A DNA stretch of 64,000 nucleotides, from contig OX442319.1 in assembly GCA_949358305.1 (NCBI GenBank), positions 5,642,001-5,706,000 of the forward strand. Direction: 5' to 3'. Within the stretch, counting starts at the first letter, position 1; each line of letters opens with the position of its first letter. The stretch comes from Strigamia acuminata. Its lineage: Eukaryota > Arthropoda > Chilopoda > Geophilomorpha > Linotaeniidae. Position numbers and translations under genes: made by a program. The notes under the pieces were generated by a model. It made no database searches. It saw only the letters and a program-made list of their open reading frames with translations, and was not told where the DNA came from. Shown here in pieces: positions 10,920 through 22,026 of the stretch.

Positions 10920-11800
10920 AAAATCTCGACCTGTGACCTATATATTACCATAAATATGCCAAAGGGACTGATGGGAGTCACCAGGCTTTCTTTTGCTGTC
11001 AGCCAGGCAATCCAGCAGATTATTGTGTCCGCACTGGATGGAATTCCTAGGATATTCATATATCTAGATGACATTTTGGTGGCTACTTGGACACTTGAAG
11101 AACGTTTTGGGTTTTTGTGTCTAGGTTAGCAGAGAAGACGGCGCCATTGTATGAACTGCTATGTTCCCCCACCGAATGGCGTCGAGACCCGAGACACAAA
11201 TACACTTTAACTAGTGGCCAAGGTTCAACGACGTTATTAGGTTTGGCTACTTCGCCGTTTGCAGAATTTTACACCGTTTCATAAAACAAATTACCATAAA
11301 ATATCCTGCACTGAAAACAGAGAAAGCATATTGCTTTGCTTTGTTCATTCTATTCTAGTGCTGCACCTGCGTGTGCACATTTTTGGTCAAGTCAATGTTG
11401 ACTTATATTTCCACGTGGGTGCGGTTGTTAGAGCACCTGCAAGTGCCTGTGCAGACAGCGGCATTATTTTTAAAAAATCTCATCAGTAAATCAAATTGTT
11501 TTCTGCAGTTCAGTTCTGGAACACCAGTATAAGCACGTTTGCCTGTAAAATTTAGGGCCTTTTCGCCTTACGCCAGAAGAATGCTTCGAAGCATCATGCT
11601 TAGACATCATGCAGCTTCCATAATTTCCCCTAACAATGGTTGATCAGGTTTGAACAATAAAGGATTTCCATATTCATATGAAAGAGGTAGAGGCAGTCTA
11701 CCATGTTTTTAAGCTAAATCCTGGTTTTGTATTCTTTTCCTTGGGCAAGAAATAGAATGGTGGGACCCCGTATAGGCACCTCAGGAACCAAGAGTTACAG
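10920..11800 (+). pseudogene. Decayed retroelement pol fragment plus LTR-like tail (family B)
   Basis: Bases 10957-11090 read as a reverse-transcriptase fragment: MPKGLMGV near the start and the catalytic YLDDILV box near 11070. Bases 11126-11210 resemble the RT/RNase H linker (LAEKTAPLYELL). The rest is interrupted by stops and frameshifts. From about 11550 the sequence matches 13720-13980 (shared TGTAAAATTTAGGGCC, then CATCATGCTTAGACATCATG), which ends in a primer-site-like motif. This is therefore an LTR element collapsed by deletion. It is unrelated in sequence to the intact Ty3 element nearby. Confidence 0.75.
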
Positions 11801-12880
11801 GATAGGGTAACAGTATCAGTAATATTTTTAAAAAAAACAGTATTCGTCTCCTCTTTGTCAAATTTCAGAGGTTAGGCTTAGGCCTAGCCAGGGCTGCACA
11901 GGACTAATAGGCTAAACAACAAACAGATCAGTTCGTCAACACTACAACAAGCAAGTGCAAGACTCCATTGTTAAAATGGAGGAGATTATAAGCTTTGAAC
12001 TACTAAGTGCCAATTTTGGCACAGAAAAGCTCTCCAGCTTAAACAGTGGTTAGGGTTCTTTCTCCTTTCGAGCTGGTCCGACCGACGGGTACCAGATTGC
12101 CCCAGATTGCCCGGGGAGCCAGATTCGGATTTATATGCCGAGGAGTTTCTGCCGCCAGATAAAGTCAGCAGCGCCCAGTCATTATTGATTTTCAAATGTC
12201 TTGTGCGTTACATCGCTCTCTCTCATTTTGGGGTTTGTAATGTAAATTAAAGATTTTTTAAATTTTTATATTTTTTAAAATTATTTTAGAAGATTCTCTC
12301 ATGTCGGGAGCTGTGCGGTCGAAACTTTGCAGAGACCGACGAGAAGAGGAAGACGACCAGGGTCGTCTTTACACTTTTCAGCGCCCTGGGCTAATAAAAC
12401 TCAGGCGCCTCTTGCCCAGCACTTTTCTGTGCCCGGCGCCCTTCTGTGCCCATCAAGCCCCTTTGTCCGGCGCCCCCCCTGTGCCCAACGCCCCTGGGCT
12501 GCAGCCCAGTTAGCCCAATGATAAAGCTAGGCCTGAAGAAGACCAACGTGAACAAGGGAAACTAGGAGATTTAGTACAAAATTTGTTACCGGTAGAGAGT
12601 TTTCAATGCACTATAATCACATTAAGACAAAGTTACGAAAGAAAAATAATTTATTTTTTTTCATCGTGCTTGTAATTTTGGCGGACGTTAAAAATTGTAT
12701 CTCGGGTTGTATATTAAATACTCCAGTCGACTCTTTTAAATTACGTAGTCATAGTCATCACCAGTTAGGCCCAATATGAAACATGACATGACCTGAATAC
12801 ATTTCCATCAACACACATTGGTACACATTACTGTGTAATTTATGGAATAAAACACTTGGAATCTTTAACCCTAGTTGTAC
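11801..12880. other. Unclassified stretch with a GC-rich patch
   Basis: No gene is supported. Bases about 12370-12520 are unusually GC-rich and contain repeated CTGTGCCC and GCGCC words, giving overlapping proline-rich ORFs in two frames that look like composition artefacts. Bases 12060-12240 may be a fragment of another retroelement leader, but I cannot show it. Confidence 0.3.
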
Positions 12881-12889
12881 AGTCGTATT

Positions 12890-13290
12890 GTTCCGGATCC
12901 GAGAATTCCAACAGCTACAACTGTTGTGGATGCAAGAATCAGCAAGTGCCGAATGATTGGATCCAGGACATTCTCTAAGAAAGAGCTCACAATGCATGTT
13001 TACTGCGATGCATTTACACGTGCAACTTGGAATTATTTCCCACATTTTTTGAACTAGCCAATTTCCAGCAACAAAATGCCGCCAAGTACTATGTATGTAA
13101 AAACAAAATTCACAATGCAAGATGGGAATATCTTTGTCTACACGACAGGAGAAATAAGACAGCTGACATTGTTAGCTGAGGCGGCGAGGAAGGCAGGGAA
13201 ACTGATCACAATGGAAGACATCAAAGCGCTGCGAACCCGTGTGTTCGGCAAGTGGTAAATGCTGCAATCATATAGTCCTAATGCTCAATG
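12890..13290 (+). repeat. Dispersed repeat family A, copy 3 (longest ORF relic)
   Basis: This copy keeps the coding relic best. Two ORFs in the same frame, 12875-13057 and 13076-13258, are separated only by one TAG and a few codons. The first ends in WNYFPHFLN and the second runs from MPPSTMYVK to RVFGKW. The same TAG is present in copies 2 and 4. I do not recognise the peptide. It is basic, about 110 residues long, and lacks any motif I know. Family A otherwise has a TATA box upstream and a poly(A) tail region downstream. Confidence 0.6.
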
Positions 13291-13640
13291 TTAATGAACT
13301 TCTTAGTAATACGGATGCATATTGTTGTACCCTTAGAAGTGTGATTGATGTTCTCCCTATTGGTACTTAATTTTACTCTTTTGATTTTTTTGTTTTGTGT
13401 TGTTCTTTGGTTTTTATTTGTTGTTTGATGTTTACACTTTGGGGTGTCCCTCCTTGTAGGCTGTTGAGGGGCACATGAATTTAAAGATCGCTACTTACAC
13501 CGCATTGGCTAGCGCGTGCATAAATTGTTAAACCTTAATGATATATTAACAGTTTTTTTTTTGGTTTTAAATAATAATTGGGAGGAAAAATCCAACTCCC
13601 TTATAGTTTTTCTGTATTGTTTGTTTGCATTTCAGACAAA
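13291..13640. other. No gene seen
   Basis: AT-rich spacer with T-runs and no recognisable domain or repeat copy. Confidence 0.3.
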
Positions 13641-13990
13641 TCTCGACCTGTGACCTTTACCGTAAATACGCTAAAGGGACTGATACCGGCTATGCAGTTA
13701 GAAGCCAGTAAGAGAAAGTTTGCCTGTAAAATTTAGGGCCTATTGAATGGGTATATTCGAAGCATCATGCTTAGACATCATGTAGCTTCCATACTTTCTC
13801 CTAGAAATGGTTGGCCAGGTATTAAACAATAAAAAATCTAAACTTCTGTTAGTGGAGTGGAAAAGGTAGGAGCTTTTGATTAAAGGTCTGCCATGTTTCA
13901 AGTTTAAATCTTAGTATTCTATTTGATATCTTTGAGCAAGATACAGAAGTGACGCCCGAACAGGGACCCCAGGAACTGCAGGTCAATTTT
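13641..13990 (+). repeat. Decayed LTR fragment with lysine-tRNA-type primer site (family B)
   Basis: Bases 13641-13690 repeat the start of the RT fragment at 10925-10975. Bases 13720-13949 match the LTR-like tail at 11550-11740. At 13950-13967 stands TGACGCCCGAACAGGGAC, one base away from the primer-binding site complementary to the 3' end of a lysine tRNA as used by many retroviruses and LTR elements. Its position just after the LTR-like block supports the LTR reading. No coding frame survives. Confidence 0.65.
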
Positions 13991-14183
13991 TTTTAAAGAA
14001 AAGGTTCCGTCACTTTTTTCTTAAATTTTCAGGAGTTTCTGGGAGTTTCTGGACATTAGAGTAATTATTATTATTAAATAATATTATTAATTTAAAGATT
14101 TACATATTTAAATTTTCAGTTTGCAAATCCACCTACTGATCGGGGCTTACAAAGCCATTATGAAAGCTTACGAAGAAGAGAAC

Positions 14184-14348
14184 TGTTGTGTACTTATACA
14201 ACAACTGTAACCAACCATTGCAACCTGCCTTTTTGCATTCTAATAAAAACCAGTCTGACTTTGAATCTTTTGACTGCACAGCTCGGAATAAACGGGGCTG
14301 AGTTCCAATGAACTCAGCCCCAGAAACACAGTGGCACCGGATTTAACA
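14184..14348 (+). repeat. Left LTR of the TRIM-like element
   Basis: 165 bp, with an AATAAA word (14287) and an internal short palindrome (GGGGCTGAGTTCC pairing with AACTCAGCCCC). It lacks a 17-bp piece present in the right LTR. Confidence 0.88.
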
Positions 14349-14749
14349 CTGGCGCAGTCGTAATAGCTACGAACCTTTGTGTTGGATTTAAATTAGAAAA
14401 CTCATTATGTAGTCATGGTTAAAGTAACCATGACATTTAGTATACAAATTAATTGTTGCAAAAACAGACAAGAATGTATGATGATGATTAAATGATGTGA
14501 AAGTACAATCGCCATTTTCTGTTCTCGAACTTAGAAACAACACTTTGTACAAACAAAATCAAAAGATAAGAGTAAAACCTTTTTTCTTGTTTGATCTCCA
14601 TCGTCGGAGCCACGAATTGGAGCCAAGTTCGATCTCCATTAGAGCCAAGTTCGATCTCCATTGGAGCCAAGTTCAATCTCCATTGGAACCAAGTTCGCCT
14701 GTGTGCTCCGCTCCTTTGACCGCCTGTCTTTCCCGTGTATCTTCATCAT

Positions 14750-14761
14750 AGGGGGAAGGCA
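14750..14761 (+). other. Internal second polypurine tract
   Basis: AGGGGGAAGGCA occurs here and is repeated exactly at 15069-15080 next to the right LTR. The copy may act as a central polypurine tract or mark an internal duplication. Confidence 0.5.
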
Positions 14762-15080
14762 GTCGACGGCCACCATAGTGAACCCGTCGCCGGTTTGCCA
14801 TCAGTTGCTCGTGGACACGCGGCACTTTGCCAGCAGTATTCTGCGTGGCCCTCTCGCTGCTTCGTCGCAGCGCCCACTGCCGCATCATCGCAGAGCCCAA
14901 GTCACCGTCGCTTATCGCGGAAGCCGAATTGCCGCACCAAGTCGCCGCTCATCATCGCGGAACCCGAATCGCCGCGTCACCACGCTCATCGCGGAAGACG
15001 AGTCGTCGCACCAGCCTCGAGTCGTCGCACCGACTATCGATTTGATCTTCCCCTTGTAGTCTTATCACAGGGGGAAGGCA

Positions 15081-15262
15081 TGTTGTGTACTTATACAACA
15101 ACTGTAACCAACCATTGTAAGGTTGCCTAGGAGCTAACCTGCCTTTTTGCATTCTAATAAAAACTAATCTGACTTTGAATCTTTTGACTACACAGCTCGG
15201 AATAAACGGGGCTGAGTTCCAATGAACTCAGCCCCAGAAACACAGTGGCACCGGATTTAACA
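15081..15262 (+). repeat. Right LTR of the TRIM-like element
   Basis: 182 bp. It differs from the left LTR by a 17-bp insertion near 15118 (around GTTGCCTAGGAGC) and a few substitutions, so this insertion is older than the Ty3 element at 3517. Confidence 0.88.
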
Positions 15263-15267
15263 AGAAC

Positions 15268-16544
15268 ATACATACATTAATCGTATACTACATTACAGAA
15301 ATTATTGAGTTACCAATAAATTAAATGTGTTATTGTCTGCTTGCTACTTCTTACCTCTGGAGTTGTTGCGAGCAGGTTCGCAACATGTGTTTGCTACCGC
15401 AATAGCGGAATTAGCTTCTTTTGTGTTTTCTTTAATTGTCAGTGATTTGCATTTGTTTTTAGTCACTAACACAGTTTAAGTCTTGTCAACGGCAATTCAC
15501 GCTCGCTGTTAGTTGCTAGCTAGTATTTAGAGCTATATTTACGGTGTTTGTGACGTGGGCGTAGGAATTTAGACATTAATTCCTCGTATATTCTCGAACT
15601 ATGTCAGTTCTTTAAGCTTATTCTTTGTCGAAGTGCATATGTCATCCTTTTCTGTATTTTAGTATGCATTCCTGATGTTTTGTAATGATTTACCGCTTCA
15701 ATTGTGTACTTTTCTTGTATCAGCCTTTTTATTCTGTCACTAGATGGCCGATTCTGCTTTGTAACTAAGATCGGTCGTTCTCATTGTTGTCAGTTGCACA
15801 GCAACCTCAGCTTGCTTTGTTAGTCTTAAGTAACGTTTTTCTTCTCCTCTTTATGTATGTTTTTACTCTCTATTTAAGCTTAGAATAAATTCGTTTTTGA
15901 TGTGCATTAGCACATTAGTTAGGAGTTTATTGTGTGTTCCTTGCTGCACCTATCCAGGGCAGCATACTCAGTTATTTTGCAGGAGTGAATTCCACCCTTG
16001 CAATTCACAACATGGATTGGTAAGTGAATTTATTTCTAAACCTTTCTATCTAGTTTCTTCCAGTTTGCCACGGCCCAAGGCTGGCAGAAACAAGAGTTAT
16101 TTAATGGAATATTGTTAGTAAAGTTCTAGACGATACAAATTAAATTATTAGCTGCATATTGCATGCATGTCCAGTGAGGTATACTTCTTCCAATTAGGAG
16201 GAGAATAAGTTTTCTTGTTGAGCTTGGTCGAACCAGTGCTGAGGACGTTTTTTGTTTTAGTCTTCTAGTTTAAATTAAATTTAATCTAATTTAAATTTAC
16301 TAGCCACCAATAAAAGATTTGATCTTGGCTAGAAAATTTTGAAGCTGAAGAGGAAGATTCCGCCAAAAGCATCATGGCTAACTGACCATTTTATCACTAT
16401 TACTATAATTCAGTTTCTTATAGTGAGATCAATAGAAGCACTCAAAACTCAATAGTCGGATTTGAAAAGAGAATTTGAAGACTATCAATTTACCACCTGC
16501 TGTTGAAGCAATACTTTCAAATCAAGCAGACCCATTTCTAGAAC
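15268..16544. other. LTR-like non-coding stretch, unclassified
   Basis: No host gene is seen. Bases about 15480-15990 look like a promoter/terminator module of an LTR element: a run of moderate GC, TATTTAAG near 15871, AATAAA near 15885, then a splice-donor-like ATGGATTGGTAAG near 16012. I find no second copy in the window and no terminal repeats, so the family is unknown. Bases 16150-16540 are AT-rich with nothing recognisable. Confidence 0.35.
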
Positions 16545-17935
16545 AAAATTTAGAATTTCTCGTGCAGGGGATCCAACCCGAATGCAGCACAAGAGTTTTT
16601 TTTAGATTCCAGTCTTCATTCTTTTAGAAAATTGAATAAACTTTTTTAGCATGAAAACCATATTTCAGGAATTAATAAAAGAAAATTATTGTTCTTGGTG
16701 TTGGTATATTTATTCAAAATATCCAAATAATCCTCGATAATGTGGACAGCTAGTCTACTTCAAATTCCGCCTAAGATCTGTTGAAAGGCAACTGCTCACA
16801 GCAAAATACATTGCATAGATTGTGGTTCCAAGAACAATGGGTTAAAGAGAAGAAAAGAATAGGAGAGCAGACTAGTGTAGCGTTATAAGAAAAGTTGCAA
16901 CTATAAATACAACAAACCAAACAACTTCCTAGTGCAAATGCACTACGCACTCATTACTAAGAAACTTGCCCAAAACACCTTCCTTCAATTCCTCAGACTT
17001 AATAGCTATTACATTAAACTATTACATTTTTTAAAAAGAAATAGTTTTGCTAAAAAAGCAAGTTGAAGATAAGTTTGAAAATATTTTCATATTTTTAAAG
17101 ATTTTGTTGTTGAGCAAATATAGAAAAGTGGCACTTAACAGGAAAAGAACAGGATTATAACAGCTGGTGACCATGAAAGTTGGAAACAACTGTTGTGGAT
17201 GCAAGAATCAGCAAATGGCGATTGATTGTCATTTATATGTGCATCTTGGAATTATTTCACACATTGTTTGTACTAGCCAATTTACAGCCACAAAATGCCA
17301 AGTACAATGACAAGTACTATGTATGTAAAAACAAAATTCACAATGCAAGATGAGAATATGTTAAGTGGTAAATGCTACACTCATACAATCCTACAATACC
17401 AACTTTTTCAAACAAGGAAATGTGTGCATCCTCCTTAATAAAGGGTGTCATAATTTTTTTTTAAAAATTTGTATTTTTTTTAAATACAATGAAAAATAAA
17501 TAAAAACCACTTTCTGAGGGCACCAAACTAACTTGATCAAACCATGGAGAATCGCTCAAGTGGCTGTCTAAGGACACCAAGAGGATTATTCACGAGCTAC
17601 TGTTAGTTGGAAGAAAAAAACCTTTTTAGAAATCAAATTCCAAATCAACAACTTTTGGTGGACAAACACAATATGACAAATTTCATTACCGGAACAGGCA
17701 AAACAAATCAAATTTGTATTGAAAAATTCAAACCAAAGTTAGAAGAAATATTTACCAAATACATATTCGGAAATAGCTGAATCCGATTAAAAATATTTTA
17801 AAACTCACACCATACGTTGTGCACGGGACAAATGCTTGTGAAATACGTTTCGAACTCGGCTAGGCCTAGTAGGCTTAAAATGGCGGCAAACAAGGAACAA
17901 ATAGGAAATATACCATTTTTCGGAAAAATAGGAAT
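16545..17935 (+). repeat. Dispersed repeat family A, copy 4 (uninterrupted)
   Basis: This is the cleanest full-length unit, about 1.4 kb. It has a 5' block shared with copy 1 (GGGGATCCAACCCGAATGCA), the CTCACAGCAAAATACATTGC block, a TATAAATA box near 16899, the TTVVDARISK relic (about 17190), the poly(A)-rich tail near 17490, and the 3' block ending near AAATGGCGGCAAACAAGG. It lacks the 130-bp ORF segment kept in copies 1 and 3. No terminal inverted repeats or target duplications were recognised. Confidence 0.7.
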
Positions 17936-18346
17936 TTAAACTTCATGGGAGAATTATAGAAATGTTTGCGATGAAACCAATCAGTGAGAGAGAGACCAAA
18001 TGGAAAAATAGATGACTTAAATCGACGAGCCGCAGAGCGACTGAAATTCGAAAAGAAAATGAGCAGCAGAAGCGCACTGACAATGAGATAAGCGCGCGAT
18101 CTAAGTACAACGTCATAAAATGTCTATACAGTATAAGTGATGTAACACAATATGACGTAATCTCAATAAAAACCGTATCTATAATCAAGCAAACAGATTT
18201 AGATCCGAGTTGACTCCAGTTTCACTCCGGAAACGGAGTATCACGAAAACCCGAAACACAGTGAGAAGACTAAAATGTGTATTAGATAATAAAAACACGA
18301 AAATACCTTTATATCTAATTCAAACTGCAATTACGAACGGAATTAA

Positions 18347-20572
18347 TTAAATCCAAGCGCCAGACCGAATCTTATTGGGCAAATAAACATTCGACAAGTA
18401 ATTGGCGCCCAATTTATCCAACGCTTCAAGCTCCACTTTCTGCTGATTTCTTAATAGAATTCGAAGCTATAACAAAAACAAAATTAATGAAGCAATTCAA
18501 TTAATAAGAAAAAAAGATTCGTCGAATAAACCTGGCGAGAAATAGCAACATTATTCTTCATTCTATCAAGCAAATTCTCGGCGATTCGTTTATCGGTTAA
18601 ACTCAATGGTAAAACGCAACCGGAAAAACAACTTAAATTCAACCTAAAACGTATAAAAATCATTAAAATTTGCATAAAATTAAATTTTTGAAATCACATT
18701 TCAACATCATCCGGAAATAGGCCCAACCACCTAACGACGTTCGACGGTACTAAACGATGACGTTCGTGTTTTAAACTCTTAATAGTTAAAATAAAACAAA
18801 TAATTTTAATAAAACATGAAGAATATAATTGCTTTTCTCATTTCACCATCGATCCAAATCGATAAACACTCATGATCTCTATTCCGTAGGGATCGCAATC
18901 GACCAGAACTAGAATCGGTAGATTCAAATCGGTCCAAATTTTCGACACCAGTTGGCGCGTGTTGAGATCCGGAAATCCTTTTCCCTTGAAAATACAAATA
19001 AAAACGTTATCAAACAAAAATTCACAACTAAGGAAGCTTTATTTTCTTTTTAAATACAGTTATAAGGATACAGTCCAATCGTGCTGGCAAATTATTCTCC
19101 AATAATGTATTAAAAATGGCGTCTTTTTCTACGATCAGAACGAATCTCGCATTAGACTTCAAATCTACACACAAAAAAATTATTTTAAAATCAGGTTAAG
19201 TCCGGTTTTATACATTTTCGTACTGGAAAAATGTTCCGTACCCGATGGAATGAGAAACCCCTACCAACAAAACGATTATTTCAATTTTTGGTTTGATTTT
19301 ATTGATTTTATTGGTTACTTGTGATATGGCGCTGCAATTTATGAACTCCATTTTGGCGTCGTACAATTTCAAATCCCCGGAAACGAGTCCTTTAGCCGTT
19401 GCCACCTGCATAGAATTTTTGCTCAAGAAAAATTATTTAAAGATTTTTTTTTTGACATTTTTTTTTAATTGGACATAAAAAATGGCTGCGAGAAGGGCCC
19501 CCCTAACATGAAAAAAAATGCACTTGCAGATATAAAAACGCAATTCTAATAAATAAATTCATTTTGAGCAGTCAAAAGTGCATTTTTATGAAAAACAATT
19601 CATTTTCCGGTGAAATGATGCATTTTCACATGAAAAAGTGCAATTTCGTTTGAAAAATTGCATTTTTGAGCAAAAAAATTACATTTTTGAGCAAAAAAAA
19701 TACATTTTCGAGCAAAAAAATTACATTTTCGAGTGAAAAATTACATTTTTGTGTGAAAAAATGCGAATTTGGAAAAAAAAAATGGATTTTTATTTTAAAA
19801 TGCGATTTGTACGTGCACGGTGTACCAGGGGGCCCTTTATAATCGAGGGACCAGGAGCATTTTCTCGTGCATTTACCACGTGGAGCCAATTTCGTGAAAC
19901 TTGGAACCAACACGCGATGTCGTCAACAATTCTATCAACTACCGTTTGAGTTTTGAATAAATTCACGTTTCGATAGAACAAATCGCTAGACAAAAATACA
20001 AAAATAAAATTTTAAGAAATGAAAATAAAAATTGAGCATTTGAATGTGTTGTACCGTTTCGTGCATATTTCATCCGCGAGTATCAATTGGTGGATTTGCG
20101 ATAAAATATAAACATATTGAACTGAAACAAAAAGCACATCTTCCAGTACACTTGTGAAAGAAACAAACGATTGAAATAACGTTGTTTGTTTTCACAAGTG
20201 TACTAGAATTACAAAATACCAAATCTGGTAGCACGATTTGCCTTGTTGATGTCGAAGATTATTTCCTTCGTGGAGTTTGTTCTACTTGACCGATTTGGGA
20301 TAATAAGAACGGGTGTTTGGTCGTTCGATATCGCTTCCACAATGTGTTTAATATGTAATTCGATCAGGTTTATGACGAGTCTTTGCCGCCTGTTAAAACA
20401 AACATAAAACAATTGTTAAACAGTTTAAAGTTTTATGTTTTAAAGAAATGATTTACTTTTCTATTGTATCGTCAGCCGATTCCTGCAATGGTTCTGGCCT
20501 AAAATGCTGCAACGAATTGGCCAGAACTGATAATTTGAACCAAAACTCACCGACTTCGTCCAGCGCAGCCAT
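18347..20572 (-). CDS. SPO11: SPO11, meiotic double-strand-break endonuclease-like protein
   Basis: SPO11 makes the DNA breaks that start meiotic recombination, using a topoisomerase VI-A fold. I read 11 exons: 20457-20572, 20220-20389, 20055-20121, 19877-19985, 19319-19405, 19224-19260, 19058-19164, 18847-18984, 18698-18777, 18532-18643 and 18347-18466. All junctions are GT-AG and keep phase, giving 380 aa, close to the vertebrate length. The winged-helix motif TKRDLFYRN keeps the catalytic tyrosine. The TOPRIM part keeps LIVEKD and VDCDPYGIEIM with its paired aspartates. The end, NYLSNVYLPNKI then GAWI, matches the family C-terminus. Intron 4 holds a 21-bp AT minisatellite. The start MAALDEV is the first in-frame ATG of the first exon. 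All catalytic landmarks are intact. Confidence 0.95.
19574..19770. repeat. 21-bp AT minisatellite in SPO11 intron 4
   Basis: About nine degenerate units based on GAGCAAAAAAATTACATTTT, each holding one A-tract and one T-tract. It lies wholly inside the intron between exons 4 and 5. ORFs across it are repeat artefacts. Confidence 0.85.
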
Positions 20573-22026
20573 TTTGTTAAATGGCGTCGCTAGATGTAGT
20601 AACTATAGATTAACTAAATAAATAAATAATACTTTTATTGGTATTGCCTTGTTTTCTTTTTATTAATTATTGTTGGATTTAGGTTGGATTTAGGTTGAAT
20701 TTTGTTCACTTATCAATGAAACAAGCTAATCGAATCGCCCATCGCCATGGCGTCTGATTTTGAAACTAGGAACGGTTGACTTTATCTACCGCGCTGTATT
20801 AGTCATGTACTCACCCACCTCTGGGTTAGTCATGTATCCCACCACCCACCTATGTGTTAGTCATGGAGTGCGACATCAGTTAGAACAGAAGATACTAAAC
20901 AAACCGAAAAGGGAAAAACCCCTTCCGATTTACGGATTTTAATCTGTGCAACGACCTCACACGAAAAGGTCATCGAACACATGCATATTTTCGGTGTTTA
21001 GTTACCGGTATTTTCGAATAAAATAAGTGATATTTCTCTGCAAAAATGCACTGTTCACTACTAACATTCACTCGTCTCTTCAATAATTTACATTTCTCTG
21101 CAAAAATTGAGTTTTTCTCAGCAAAAATTGAATTTTTCTCAGCAAAAATTGAATTTTTCGCAGCAAAAATTGAATTTTTCGCAGCAAAAATTTAATTTTT
21201 CGCAGCAAAAATTTAATTTTTCGCAGCAAAAATTGAATTTTTCGCAGCAAAAATTGAATTTTTCGCAGCAAAAATTGAATTTTTCGCAGCAAAAATTGAA
21301 TTTTTCTCCGCAAAAATTCAGTTTTTTCTACAATAACTCAATTTTTTCGCCAAAAATCGGTTATCAGAGTACAAATTCACTCTAAATCAAGCAAAATCGT
21401 TCGTTTTAAGACAAATTAAAAACAAAACAGTCGTTTTCGATGAATTATTTAATCATTTTGAGACGAGCGCTCGTGTAATCATCAGAAATAAAACACAGAA
21501 ATCTTTTTTTCTCGATTTCCAAAAAGAATTAATTTGCCCGTACATGCCCGTACTTGTCCGCAAAAATCCCTTTTCCTGCACACGTCTCTCCGAGCCAAGA
21601 ATATTAATCCGGAAGAGCGCACAGCATGCTCTTCATATGATAAATGCACCTGATTGAGCAAAAGGTCAATGTGCCAAAAAACAACGCCAAAAAAAAATAA
21701 TTTTAAACCAATAAACATTTACCAAACTACACAAAAATCACTTCCAATCAATTCTTCCCTCCGAAAAATCAAAATTCATTTCATTAAACATAAAACACGA
21801 AACATTTCCTTCAAAATTTCAAAATCCAAAAATAAATATAAACCAATAGCGTGCTGCCCCCAAAAATAAACCAATAGGGGACACCAAGTCAAAGTTCAAC
21901 CCCCAATTCAATGCCCTTTAAGTACCCCCATTCAATAACCTTAAACGAGCAGTTGGCAAGTTACAAATCGCACTTTCCACTAGAAGAGCACAAGCAACAG
22001 TCACCCGAACCAGAAAACAGAAGAAA
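20573..22026. promoter_or_regulatory. Divergent intergenic region between SPO11 and the GATA gene
   Basis: SPO11 (minus) and GATA (plus) start from opposite sides of this 1.45-kb gap, so it should contain both promoters. Features seen: repeated TTAGTCATG words (20800-20865), the 21-bp array at 21092-21330, and a likely GATA 5' leader just before 22027. No clear TATA box at the expected distance was identified. Confidence 0.45.
21092..21330. repeat. 21-bp AT minisatellite, SPO11-GATA intergenic
   Basis: About eleven tandem units of CAGCAAAAATTGAATTTTTC plus one G, nearly identical. The 21-bp unit is a multiple of three and therefore creates open frames on both strands (LLRKIQF-type and FSQQKLN-type peptides), which are not genes. 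Confidence 0.93.

Larger units (their letters stand above)
14184..15262 (+). mobile_element. Non-autonomous small LTR retrotransposon (TRIM-like)
   Basis: Two direct repeats (14184-14348 and 15081-15262) begin TGTTGTGTAC and end GATTTAACA. They enclose only 732 bp, and the whole is flanked by the 5-bp target duplication AGAAC (14179-14183 and 15263-15267). A PBS candidate starts with TGGCGCAGTCG (14350) and a polypurine tract abuts the right LTR (15069-15080). The interior has no reverse transcriptase or integrase. Its ORFs (up to 132 codons) arise from GC-rich internal repeats. It must have been mobilised by enzymes encoded elsewhere. Confidence 0.88.

Noticed and set aside
12301-12521. Proline-rich ORFs in the GC-rich patch
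   Set aside because: Two overlapping frames are open only because of GC composition, with no domain or splice context.
14661-15130. Overlapping ORFs of 131-132 codons within the TRIM-like element
   Set aside because: Several frames are open across the same GC-rich internal repeats, and none resembles Gag or Pol.
21080-21385. Open frames on both strands encoding LLRKIQF and FSQQKLN repeats
   Set aside because: The 21-bp unit is a multiple of three, so both strands stay open by arithmetic. No start context, splice site or domain supports a gene. The same applies to repeat ORFs at 28996, 30846, 41640, 54266, 59078 and 61250.
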